A stretch of DNA of 64,000 bases. It comes from Bacteroidia bacterium. Its GTDB lineage: Bacteria; Bacteroidota; Bacteroidia; Bacteroidales; Paludibacteraceae. The stretch is from contig RZYM01000010.1 in assembly GCA_009930305.1 (NCBI GenBank), positions 1 through 64,000 of the forward strand, read 5' to 3'. Made by a program: the position numbers and the translations under genes. A model generated the notes under the pieces. The model searched no databases. It was not told where the DNA came from and saw only the letters and a list, made by a program, of their open reading frames with translations. This document shows positions 55,864 through 64,000 of this stretch, in pieces (position 1 is the stretch's first letter; every line of letters begins with the position of its first letter).

Positions 55864-57387
55864 ATGAAAAACAAAATATTTTACTTTCCTAATTATAAGC
55901 TAATCTTACTCGATGTAGTAGGGTTGCTTTTAAGTTATGTCATAGTAATTGGTATAGCACCTATTCACGCAGAAAATCCCTGGGCTAAATATTTACCGAT
56001 TTTATGTACTTATACTTTCCTTTGGTTCTTCTTTGGTTATATATTCCGTCGGTATGTAGGTAGATTAAGAACTAGAGGTTACCTTAAAACTGCTTTCAAT
56101 TCTTTATATTGCGCTTTTACTGCTTATTTAATCGATCTGCTATTATGTTTATATGTGTTTAGCGGGTACTCCATTCATTTATTGTCTGTTTTCACAATAA
56201 TAGCATTCGGAATATCATTTATAGGCAATACAATATATTTTGCATATATGTATGCTCTTGATCCGGAAGAAATTCAACCGGTATCAATTCGTGAACACAA
56301 ATCTGTAATTTCAGAGCCATTCACATTAGACGAAGAAGCTTATCGCAATAGAGAGCATGCTATATTAAATCTAACAGGAAAAAAATCTCTCGAGTATTTT
56401 AATGAGTTTGTAGATTTAAGGAGTTCAAATACAAATGTATTATCTACAACTCAGTTGTTTAATGTAGAACAGATAAGACCTTATAATTTTGATGTTATTG
56501 TTAACTTACGTAGTTTAAATAACATCAGAGGCATCAATAAAATGTTTTGTTTAATCAATGAGAAATTACCTGACAACGGTATTTATATTGGTTGCTTTAA
56601 AGATAGGAGTGTAAAAAAGAAACAAATATTAGACAAATATCCAAAAGGAATAAATTGGGTAGTATATACGATGTATTACATACTTAAACGCTTGATTCCT
56701 AAGTTATTTATAACTCGTCATCTTTATTATGATATAACTCAAGGCAAAAAGAGAGTGTTATCAAAAACAGAAGTATTTGGACGTTTGTATTATTGCGGAT
56801 TTGAAGTTTTAGATGAAAAGAAAATAGAATATTATACATATTTCATAGCTCGTAGAAAACAATCTCCACCGGCACGTAAAAAACGCAAATATGGACCTAT
56901 TATTGCATTAAATAGAGTAGGTAAAAATGGTAAAGTGTTTAAATTTTATAAAATGCGTACAATGTATCCGTATTCTGAGTTTTTACAAGATTATATATAT
57001 AAAAAATGTAACTTACAAGAAGGAGGAAAATTCAATCATGATATACGCGTCAATACTATAGGACGTATTATGAGAAAGTTTTGGATAGATGAGCTTCCGA
57101 TGATAATAAATCTTATTAAAGGAGATATGAAATTAGTTGGTGTAAGGCCACTTAGCAATCAATATTTTAATTTATATTATGATGAATTGCAGAAAATGAG
57201 GATAAAAGTAAAACCGGGTTTACTACCTCCATTTTATGCTGATATGCCTAAAACTTTAGATGAAATCCAAGCTTCTGAGATGAAATATTTGAAATTATGC
57301 GAAAAACATGGGTCTTTTGTTACCGATATTCAGTATCTTTGGAAAATTTTTGCAAATATAGTTTTCAAACACGCAAGATCACATTAA
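55864..57387 (+). CDS. Polyprenyl-phosphate sugar-1-phosphate transferase, Bacteroidota form
   Basis: A 507-residue membrane protein. Four membrane segments span about residues 10-130 (for example LILLDVVGLLLSYVIVIGIA and LSVFTIIAFGISFIGN). A middle soluble part (about 150-335) contains NLRSLNNIRGINKMFCLINE and RVLSKTEVFGRLYYCGFEVLDE, which resemble the C-terminal half of a methyltransferase-like fold. The C-terminal bacterial sugar transferase domain starts at about 340 (IIALNRVGKNGKVFKFYKMRTM) and holds the DELP catalytic motif and MKLVGVRPLS. The hydrophobic re-entrant helix (KRxxD) that normally precedes IALNRVG is missing. It would start a glycan on undecaprenyl phosphate. The next gene starts one base after its stop. 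Confidence 0.88.
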   Translation: MKNKIFYFPNYKLILLDVVGLLLSYVIVIGIAPIHAENPWAKYLPILCTYTFLWFFFGYIFRRYVGRLRTRGYLKTAFNSLYCAFTAYLIDLLLCLYVFSGYSIHLLSVFTIIAFGISFIGNTIYFAYMYALDPEEIQPVSIREHKSVISEPFTLDEEAYRNREHAILNLTGKKSLEYFNEFVDLRSSNTNVLSTTQLFNVEQIRPYNFDVIVNLRSLNNIRGINKMFCLINEKLPDNGIYIGCFKDRSVKKKQILDKYPKGINWVVYTMYYILKRLIPKLFITRHLYYDITQGKKRVLSKTEVFGRLYYCGFEVLDEKKIEYYTYFIARRKQSPPARKKRKYGPIIALNRVGKNGKVFKFYKMRTMYPYSEFLQDYIYKKCNLQEGGKFNHDIRVNTIGRIMRKFWIDELPMIINLIKGDMKLVGVRPLSNQYFNLYYDELQKMRIKVKPGLLPPFYADMPKTLDEIQASEMKYLKLCEKHGSFVTDIQYLWKIFANIVFKHARSH

Positions 57388-57388
57388 A

Positions 57389-59158
57389 ATGCAGATAAAA
57401 CGATATAAATCATTGATATTTGCATTCTTTTGGTTTGTTTCTGTATTCGCTCAAGACATTCCTGAACACATATCATATACGCGTATCTATGATTTTGTTG
57501 ACGAGTTGGCAATTGATGGTATAGTTGAAGTCAATTCTGTAATTAAGCCATATAGCAGGAACTTTATAGCTAAAAAATTAGCAGAAGCAAGCAAAAAAGA
57601 CAGTCTTCTTAATAAGCGTCAAAGATCTGATTTAAAATTCTTTATGAGTGAATTTGCTATCGAATTAGATACTATGCCTAAAGCTTATGTACATTGGACA
57701 AATAAAAAATCTTTCGATTTGTCGCTTATTCAACCTCAGTTCATATATCATGATAAATATTTCAAGTGTCAAGTAAGACCTATTGTCGGTATGGATTTAC
57801 TATATAATAGGAAAGGACTTATTATAAAACGTTGGTACGGAGCCGATATTCAGATGGATATTGTTAAACATGTATCTGTATGGGGTAGTATCAGAGATAT
57901 TTCATTCAACGGAAATTATTTGAATGATACTTATTTTCCTGACCAGTATGCAAAAATAAATGGAGCAAAAATTTCAAAACCCGGTTTCTTGAATGATTTA
58001 CCCGGATGTGCATACAAAGAATCTAATTATGGTGGCGATTATAGTGATTTTAGAGGCGGTTTTAAAGCTTATGCATGGTGGGGAAGTCTAGGTTTAGTAA
58101 AGGATAATATCGTTTGGGGTGATAATTATCATGGCTCTAATATTATATCAGGGCAAGCACCCTCATTTCCAATGATAACTTTGAATTTAAAACCATGCAA
58201 GTGGTTTGAGTTTAATTATATACATGGATGGATGGTAAGTAATGTAATCGATAGTTCTTATTATTATACCGAAGAACAGTATACGGATTCAACATCAAAA
58301 CGGCATTATAGGCCAATGAACAAGTTTATTGCCGCTAATATGTTTACGTTTACCCCATATCCAAAATTGAATATATCAATAGGGAACTCAATTGTCTATG
58401 CAGAAAGGAGCGTACAAGCAATCTACTTTATACCATTTGCATTTTTTAAGTCTTTAGACCATTTACTTACCAAAGATTTACGTGTCGAAAATCAGAATTC
58501 ACAGGTATTCATAAATATCAGTTCGCGTAATATTAAGCATTTACATTTATACGCATCATTCTTTATAGACGAATTTAGTATTAATAGGTGGAAATCGACT
58601 AATAAAGAACGTAACTTGGTATCATATAAAGCAGGATTCAATTTAAGCAATTGGCCGGTTAAGAATCTTGCAGTAAATTTCGAGTATACACGTAGCAATA
58701 TACTAACTTATAAGCATTCTATTGATGCCATTACTTGGGCATCTAACGATTATAATTTAGGTCATTATTTAGGCGATAATTCTCAGGAATTTTTTGTTTC
58801 AGTTAATTATAAACCTATTCGCAGTTTAAATCTTAACTTGTCTTATACTAATTCTCAAAAAGGCAGAGATTATAATTATATAAGGACAAATACAAAAGAA
58901 ATTCTGAGCCAAGATGTTTTAAAAGAATTTACATATCAAAACGAAATAGTTGCATTAAAAGCTATTTATGAAGTATGGAATAATGCCTATGCGATATTGA
59001 ATCTTGAATATAATAATGCAAGAGGCTATGATGTGCAATCTGACCCTATAGAAGGAGAAAATCGTTTAACAGCACAAGGATATTTAGATGCATTTTCACC
59101 AAAGTTTTATCAAGGTGAAAATTGGACTTTAACTGTAGGGTTCTCAATAGGGTTCTAA
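57389..59158 (+). CDS. Wzi-like capsule assembly outer-membrane barrel
   Basis: A 589-residue outer-membrane protein with a signal peptide (about 1-21, ending SVFAQ). The rest has alternating beta strands and a C-terminal Phe, as outer-membrane barrels do. VWGDNYHGSNIISGQAPSFPMITLNL is the hallmark of the Wzi family, and FEFNYIHGWMVSNVID follows. Wzi proteins anchor capsular polysaccharide on the surface. It follows the sugar transferase by one base and precedes the Wbp trio by 45 bases, so export and precursor synthesis are genetically linked. Confidence 0.9.
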   Translation: MQIKRYKSLIFAFFWFVSVFAQDIPEHISYTRIYDFVDELAIDGIVEVNSVIKPYSRNFIAKKLAEASKKDSLLNKRQRSDLKFFMSEFAIELDTMPKAYVHWTNKKSFDLSLIQPQFIYHDKYFKCQVRPIVGMDLLYNRKGLIIKRWYGADIQMDIVKHVSVWGSIRDISFNGNYLNDTYFPDQYAKINGAKISKPGFLNDLPGCAYKESNYGGDYSDFRGGFKAYAWWGSLGLVKDNIVWGDNYHGSNIISGQAPSFPMITLNLKPCKWFEFNYIHGWMVSNVIDSSYYYTEEQYTDSTSKRHYRPMNKFIAANMFTFTPYPKLNISIGNSIVYAERSVQAIYFIPFAFFKSLDHLLTKDLRVENQNSQVFINISSRNIKHLHLYASFFIDEFSINRWKSTNKERNLVSYKAGFNLSNWPVKNLAVNFEYTRSNILTYKHSIDAITWASNDYNLGHYLGDNSQEFFVSVNYKPIRSLNLNLSYTNSQKGRDYNYIRTNTKEILSQDVLKEFTYQNEIVALKAIYEVWNNAYAILNLEYNNARGYDVQSDPIEGENRLTAQGYLDAFSPKFYQGENWTLTVGFSIGF

Positions 59159-59203
59159 AAATTGGAATATTGTTTTTTAGTTTAATAAATAATACAGATC
59201 AGT

Positions 59204-60331
59204 ATGAAAAAGATTCAAATGGTTGACCTTAAAAGTCAATACGAAAAAATCCGTGAAGATGTCAATACCGGCATTCAGGAGGTTATTGACACAACAACCT
59301 TCATTAAAGGAGGTAAGGTAAACGATTTCCAGAAAAATCTGGAAGCTTATCTGGGAGTTAAGCATGTTATTCCCACAGGAAATGGTACAGATGCTCTGCA
59401 AATTGCTTTAATGGTATTGGGTTTAAAACCAGGTGACGAGGTCATTACTCCGACATTTACTTTTATTGCAACAGCCGAAGTTGTTGCTTTATTAGGCTTA
59501 AAACCTGTAGTTGTAGATGTTGAAGAAGATACATTCAATATTAGTATTGAATGTATTAAAAAAGCTATTACGCCTAAAACAAAAGCAATAGTTCCTGTGC
59601 ATTTGTTTGGTCAATGCGCAAATATGGAAGCTATACTTGAAATTGCAAAGGAGCATAATTTGTTTGTTATTGAAGATGCATGCCAAGCAATAGGTGCAAA
59701 ATATACATTTAATGATGGCAGTAAAAAACAAGCCGGTTGTATGGGTAATATCGGTTGTACATCGTTCTTCCCTTCTAAAAATTTAGGATGCTACGGAGAT
59801 GGTGGTGCAATATTTACAAATGACGATGATTTAGCAGCTCGTATGCGTGCTATTGCAAACCATGGTATGGTAGTCCAATATCATCATGATTTAATTGGAG
59901 TAAACTCGCGTTTAGATAGCATACAGGCAGCCGTACTTAATGCTAAGTTACCTCACCTAAACGAATATATAGCAGCACGCCAGAAATCAGCTGCAATTTA
60001 TGATAAAGCATTTGCAGGTAATAAACATATTATCACACCAGCACATTTTGCTTCATCAACACATGTATTTCATCAATACACATTAAAATTAGTTGATATC
60101 GATCGTAATGCTGTGCAAGCAAAATTGAAAGAGAAAAGTATTCCGGCTATGATTTATTATCCGGTACCATTGCATTTGCAAAAAGCATATCAAGATCCTC
60201 GTTACAAAGCAGGAGATTTTCCTATTGCAGAAAAATTGAGCGCATGTGTACTATCATTACCTATGCATACTGAGTTAGACGACGAACAAATGAATTACAT
60301 TACATCAGCTGTATTAGAAGCTGTTAAATAA
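59204..60331 (+). CDS. wbpE: DegT/DnrJ/EryC1/StrS aminotransferase, WbpE-like
   Basis: A 375-residue PLP enzyme. K192 in FFPSKNLGCYGDGGAI is the PLP lysine; VIEDACQAIGAKY and VIPTGNGTDAL are cofactor motifs. It is closest in arrangement to WbpE, which transaminates UDP-2-acetamido-2-deoxy-3-keto-glucuronate. The assignment is helped by the two following genes, which match WbpD and WbpB, the neighbouring steps. FdtB-type or other sugar aminotransferase activity is the main alternative. In Porphyromonas the equivalent gene is porR. Confidence 0.9.
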   Translation: MKKIQMVDLKSQYEKIREDVNTGIQEVIDTTTFIKGGKVNDFQKNLEAYLGVKHVIPTGNGTDALQIALMVLGLKPGDEVITPTFTFIATAEVVALLGLKPVVVDVEEDTFNISIECIKKAITPKTKAIVPVHLFGQCANMEAILEIAKEHNLFVIEDACQAIGAKYTFNDGSKKQAGCMGNIGCTSFFPSKNLGCYGDGGAIFTNDDDLAARMRAIANHGMVVQYHHDLIGVNSRLDSIQAAVLNAKLPHLNEYIAARQKSAAIYDKAFAGNKHIITPAHFASSTHVFHQYTLKLVDIDRNAVQAKLKEKSIPAMIYYPVPLHLQKAYQDPRYKAGDFPIAEKLSACVLSLPMHTELDDEQMNYITSAVLEAVK

Positions 60332-60338
60332 AAATTTT

Positions 60339-60911
60339 ATGGATTATTTTAAACATGAAACAGCCTTTGTTGATGATAATTGTGTTATCGGAGAAGGAAC
60401 AAAAATATGGCATTTTTCACATATAATGTCAGGATGCAAAATAGGTAAACACTGTAATATCGGTCAAAATGTAGTTATATCACCTGATGTAGTTTTAGGT
60501 GAAAATTGTAAAGTGCAAAATAATGTTTCTGTATATACAGGTGTTATTTGTGAAGATAATGTATTTTTAGGACCATCAATGGTATTTACCAATGTAATAA
60601 ATCCTCGTGCTGCTGTTAGTCGTAAAGACGAATATATGGAAACACTATTACATAAAGGATGCAGTATTGGCGCAAATGCTACTATTGTGTGCGGACATGA
60701 GATAGGAGAGTATGCTTTAATCGGCGCAGGAACTGTGGTTACTAAAAATGTAAAACCTTTTGCATTAATGGTAGGAAATCCTGCTCGTCAATTAGGATGG
60801 GTGAGTGAGAATGGACAAAAGTTACATTTTGATGAAGAGGGCTTTGCAAACTGTTCTGAGACAGGACAACGTTATCATCTAAAAGATGGTAACGTAAAAC
60901 GTATCAGCTAA
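60339..60911 (+). CDS. wbpD: Sugar N-acetyltransferase with left-handed beta-helix, WbpD-like
   Basis: A 190-residue hexapeptide-repeat acetyltransferase. Repeats such as DNCVIGEGTKIWHF, CKIGKHCNIGQNVVI and NCKVQNNVSVYTGV form the helix. CSIGANATIVCGHEIGEYALIGAG and the MVGNPARQLGWVSENGQKL tail are typical of WbpD. It should N-acetylate the 3-amino group made by the WbpE-like enzyme. It starts seven bases after the wbpE stop. Confidence 0.92.
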   Translation: MDYFKHETAFVDDNCVIGEGTKIWHFSHIMSGCKIGKHCNIGQNVVISPDVVLGENCKVQNNVSVYTGVICEDNVFLGPSMVFTNVINPRAAVSRKDEYMETLLHKGCSIGANATIVCGHEIGEYALIGAGTVVTKNVKPFALMVGNPARQLGWVSENGQKLHFDEEGFANCSETGQRYHLKDGNVKRIS

Positions 60912-60926
60912 ATAATACACACGAAT

Positions 60927-61940
60927 ATGATTAATTTCGCAGTAGTAGGTTTGGGCCATATCGGGAAACGCCATGCCGAAATGATAAGAAGAAACCCGAA
61001 TGCTAAATTGGTAGCAGTTTGTGACGTTTTACCAAAGGATAAAATTGATCCTGAAATAACGGAACCATATTTTAGTAATTTTGATGAAATGTTAGCCTCT
61101 GACATAAACATTGATGTCGTTAATATATGTAATATTAATGGATATCATGCTGAATATGCAATTAAAGCATTAGAGGCTAAAAAACACGTAGTTCTTGAAA
61201 AACCAATCGCTTTGTGTAAATCAGATGCAGAAAAGATCGTTTTTAAATCATTAGAGATGTCTCGTTCGGTATTCTGTGTTATGCAGAACAGATATTCTCC
61301 TCCAATGGCTTGGTTAAAAGACTTAGTTAGTTCTGGTAAATTAGGAGATATTTACTTCGTAAAGGTAGATGCATTCTGGAATAGAGACGAGAAGTACTAT
61401 CAACGCGGAAGCTGGCATGGTACCAATAAATTAGATGGTGGTACTTTATATACACAGTTTTCACATTATGTAGATATGCTTTATTGGTTGTTTGGCGATA
61501 TTAACAATATCCGAGGTAAATTTGCAAATTGTTCTCATGGGGATTTGATTGAATTTGAGGATACCGGTTGTGTTGACTTCGACTTTGTTAATGGAGGCAT
61601 CGGTTCTTTAAATTATTCAACATCTGTATGGGATAAAAACTTAGAGAGCTCTGTTACAATAATAGGTTCTAAAGGAACAGTGAAGGTTGCAGGTCAATAT
61701 ATGGATACTATTGTACATTGCCATGTTAAGGATTATGAGTTGCCTGAACTTAAGGAGCCAAGTCATGAAAATGATTTCGGTGGATATAAAGGGGCCGCCC
61801 AAAATCATGGATTTGTAATTAATAATGTTATTGAAACACTTAACTCAAATGGTGCTATTGCAACTAATTTGCTTGAAGGCATGAAAGTTGTTGATATTAT
61901 TGAAAGAATATATCAAGAAAGAGATCGCTATTTAAAATAA
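60927..61940 (+). CDS. wbpB: Gfo/Idh/MocA-family sugar 3-dehydrogenase, WbpB-like
   Basis: A 337-residue NAD-dependent oxidoreductase. The Rossmann motif VVGLGHIGKRH begins at residue 6; EKP at 91-93 is the family lysine motif. WHGTNKLDGGTLYTQFSHYVD is the substrate-side pattern. It should oxidise UDP-N-acetylglucosaminuronate at C3, ahead of the WbpE step. WbpA (C6 oxidation) is not in the window. The trio is followed by a strong terminator. Confidence 0.9.
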   Translation: MINFAVVGLGHIGKRHAEMIRRNPNAKLVAVCDVLPKDKIDPEITEPYFSNFDEMLASDINIDVVNICNINGYHAEYAIKALEAKKHVVLEKPIALCKSDAEKIVFKSLEMSRSVFCVMQNRYSPPMAWLKDLVSSGKLGDIYFVKVDAFWNRDEKYYQRGSWHGTNKLDGGTLYTQFSHYVDMLYWLFGDINNIRGKFANCSHGDLIEFEDTGCVDFDFVNGGIGSLNYSTSVWDKNLESSVTIIGSKGTVKVAGQYMDTIVHCHVKDYELPELKEPSHENDFGGYKGAAQNHGFVINNVIETLNSNGAIATNLLEGMKVVDIIERIYQERDRYLK

Positions 61941-61961
61941 AATTATTCAATAATTCTTTAA

Positions 61962-61993
61962 CGGAGGTATCGCAAGGTATCTCCGTTTTTTTT
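61962..61993 (+). terminator. Intrinsic terminator of the polysaccharide/wbp operon
   Basis: A 10-base-pair stem (61962-61971 with 61976-61985, two G-T pairs) encloses a GCAA loop. Eight T follow. It lies 21 bases past the wbpB stop. Confidence 0.92.
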
Positions 61994-62080
61994 GTATGAC
62001 ATTTTGTCAGTGTTTAATATGTGGCAAAGTTTTTGAACATTCATAATCGGAATCACTAAAGATTCCGGAAAGGATGTATT

Positions 62081-64000
62081 ATGAACTTTGAAAGATTCAC
62101 CATTAAATCGCAAGAAGCTATCCAAAAATCATTGGAGATAGCTCAAAACACACAAAATCAGGCAATTGAAACTCCTCATTTGTTAAAAGCGCTTATGCAG
62201 GTAGGCGAAGAAATTGCAAAATATGTATTTGCAAAACTTAATGTAAATATACAAAATCTTAATGCAGAATTGGATCGCCAGATACAAACATATCCGAAAG
62301 TATCAGGTGGTAACCAATATTTAAGCAACGAAACAGACAAGGTGTTTCAACGTGCTATTTCTTTATCTGACAAGAAAGGAAATCAGTTTGTTCCATTGGA
62401 GATGATATTGTTGGCATTGTACGAAGAGAAGAATACTGCAGGTAACATACTTAAGAATTTTGGTGTTAGTGGTTCTGATTTGAATAAAGCAATTGATGAA
62501 TTGACTAAAGATGCCAAAACAAACTCTAAATCAGCTGAAGACAGCTATCAGTCATTGTCTAAGTATGCAATTAATTTGAATGAGAAAGCAAGGACAGGAA
62601 AGTTGGATCCGGTTATAGGTCGTGATGAAGAAATTAGGCGTGTATTGCAGATATTAAGTAGACGAACTAAAAATAACCCTATATTAATAGGTGAACCGGG
62701 TACGGGTAAAACTGCTATTGCAGAAGGTTTGGCTCATAGAATAGTACGTGGAGATGTTCCTGAAAACTTGAAAACGAAGCAGATATACTCATTGGATATG
62801 GGTGCTTTGATAGCAGGTGCAAAATACAAAGGAGAGTTTGAGGAACGCTTAAAAGCTGTTATAAACGAGGTTGTTAAAGCAGATGGCGAAATAATTTTGT
62901 TTATTGATGAGATACATACATTGGTAGGTGCCGGTGGTGGTGAAGGCGCTATGGACGCTGCAAATATTCTTAAACCTGCATTAGCTAGGGGAGAATTGCG
63001 TGCAATTGGTGCAACCACACTAGATGAATATCAAAAGTATTTTGAAAAGGATAAAGCATTGGAAAGAAGATTCCAGGTTGTAATGGTTAACGAGCCGGAT
63101 GAAGCAAGTACAATCTCAATTCTACGTGGTTTAAAAGAGAGGTATGAAAACCACCACAAGGTTCGAATTAAAGATGATGCAATTATTTCTGCTGTAGAGT
63201 TATCAAATAGATATATATCTGATAGATTTTTACCTGATAAAGCTATTGATCTTATAGATGAAGCTGCAGCACGTTTACGCCTTGAAATGGACTCTGTGCC
63301 TGAAGAATTGGACACAATTGACCGTAATATAAGGCAATTGGAGATTGAACGTGAGGCGATTAAACGTGAGAATGACAAAGAAAAAGTAGCTCAATTAACA
63401 AGTGAAATAGAAAACTTGCAAGAAGAAGAAAAAAAACAAAAAGCAAAATGGCAATCTGAGAAAAGTCTGATCGATAAAATTCAGCAAAATAAGATTGATA
63501 TTGAAAATCTTAAGTTTGAGGCTGAAAACGCAGAACGTAATGGAGACTATGGTAAGGTTGCTGAAATAAGATATGGAAAACTAAAGGAAAAAGAAACTGA
63601 AATCTCCGAATTTCAGAAAAAACTGCAAGAAATGCAAAACAACAACCCAATGGTAAAAGAAGAGGTTGATAGTGAGGATATTGCAGAAATAGTAAGCAAA
63701 TGGACCGGAATACCTGTGAAGAAAATGATTCAAAGTGAGCAAGAAAAACTATTGAATCTTGAAGCAGAGCTACATAAACGTGTTATTGGCCAAGACGAGG
63801 CCATTACAGCCATTTCAAATGCTGTAAGGCGGAGTAGGGCGGGCTTAAAAGATCCGAAGCGCCCTATCGGTTCCTTTATCTTTATGGGTACCACAGGTGT
63901 TGGTAAAACAGAATTGGCTAAGGCTTTGGCTGAATTTCTGTTTGATAACGAAAATATGATGACCAGAATTGATATGAGTGAATATCAAGAGAAGTTTTCG
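62081..64000 (+). CDS. clpB: ATP-dependent chaperone ClpB (3' end outside window)
   Basis: At least 640 residues of an AAA+ disaggregase that works with DnaK. The Clp N-domain begins [17 protein letters not shown]. The first nucleotide-binding site has Walker A GEPGTGKT and Walker [17 protein letters not shown] coiled-coil middle domain follows (about residues 405-525). [11 protein letters not shown] leads to the second Walker [17 protein letters not shown], which in most ClpB reads GPTGVGKT. The frame is open to the window end, so about 200 residues are missing. No TAnnTTTG box was found upstream; the gap of 140 bases holds the wbp terminator. Confidence 0.97.
   Translation, partial: MNFERFTIKSQEAIQKSLEIAQNTQNQAIETPHLLKALMQVGEEIAKYVFAKLNVNIQNLNAELDRQIQTYPKVSGGNQYLSNETDKVFQRAISLSDKKGNQFVPLEMILLALYEEKNTAGNILKNFGVSGSDLNKAIDELTKDAKTNSKSAEDSYQSLSKYAINLNEKARTGKLDPVIGRDEEIRRVLQILSRRTKNNPILIGEPGTGKTAIAEGLAHRIVRGDVPENLKTKQIYSLDMGALIAGAKYKGEFEERLKAVINEVVKADGEIILFIDEIHTLVGAGGGEGAMDAANILKPALARGELRAIGATTLDEYQKYFEKDKALERRFQVVMVNEPDEASTISILRGLKERYENHHKVRIKDDAIISAVELSNRYISDRFLPDKAIDLIDEAAARLRLEMDSVPEELDTIDRNIRQLEIEREAIKRENDKEKVAQLTSEIENLQEEEKKQKAKWQSEKSLIDKIQQNKIDIENLKFEAENAERNGDYGKVAEIRYGKLKEKETEISEFQKKLQEMQNNNPMVKEEVDSEDIAEIVSKWTGIPVKKMIQSEQEKLLNLEAELHKRVIGQDEAITAISNAVRRSRAGLKDPKRPIGSFIFMGTTGVGKTELAKALAEFLFDNENMMTRIDMSEYQEKFS

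Noticed and set aside
62734-63378. Minus-strand frames within clpB
   Set aside because: They are antisense to strongly conserved AAA+ motifs and have low-complexity Ser/Ile/Ala composition.

Overview
The window is AT-rich Bacteroidota DNA, most likely from an anaerobic member of the order Bacteroidales. Several things point there: type IX secretion (T9SS) C-terminal sorting domains on secreted proteins, Bacteroidota-type -7 promoter boxes (TAnnTTTG), a MurF-Alr fusion, a FecR/ECF sigma pair of the Bacteroides type, an S16 protein with a long Ala/Lys/Glu tail, HU-CCDC81/SPOR and GSCFA proteins, and a complete Rnf complex. No rRNA, tRNA, CRISPR array, prophage or insertion sequence was seen.

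Region 1 (1-12450) is accessory and devoted to the cell surface. A secreted alpha-amylase with a starch-binding module, a minimal T9SS cargo protein and a Cthe_2159-type beta-helix protein lie on the plus strand. They are flanked on the minus strand by two large secreted proteins with related N-terminal domains. One of these belongs to a four-gene cassette: ECF sigma factor, FecR anti-sigma factor, an STN domain joined to a small outer-membrane barrel, and a T9SS surface protein. No TonB receptor is present. The region ends in a decayed aconitase fragment next to rfbB.

Region 2 (12455-22002) holds rfbB, a SPOR/HU-like protein, an uncharacterised secreted protein, rpsP, an FAD dehydrogenase, and a polyamine/DNA repair operon (arginine decarboxylase, agmatinase, ung).

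Region 3 (22089-38478) is almost entirely minus-strand housekeeping: groSL; a tight operon rlmN-DUF4837-pdxA-sigma54 activator-lptE-TPR-secG; ribE; a RelA/SpoT homologue whose hydrolase motif is lost; murF-alr; and an OmpA-type lipoprotein operon.

Region 4 (38638-50465) carries dxs, nnrD, a metallo-hydrolase, rsmG, a secreted HMA-like protein without its metal motif, the operon rseC-rnfBCDGEA (ferredoxin:NAD+ oxidoreductase), and an ATP-grasp/GNAT pair.

Region 5 (50840-64000) holds a large T9SS cargo beta-helix protein, a C_GCAxxG_C_C protein, an XRE regulator, crcB, and a surface polysaccharide block: NodB-like deacetylase, sugar transferase, Wzi-like porin, and the WbpE-WbpD-WbpB trio that makes diacetamido-glucuronic acid. 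It closes with clpB, cut by the window edge. The Wbp trio is of the kind that, in Porphyromonas, supplies the sugar linking T9SS cargo to the surface, so regions 1 and 5 may be functionally connected.
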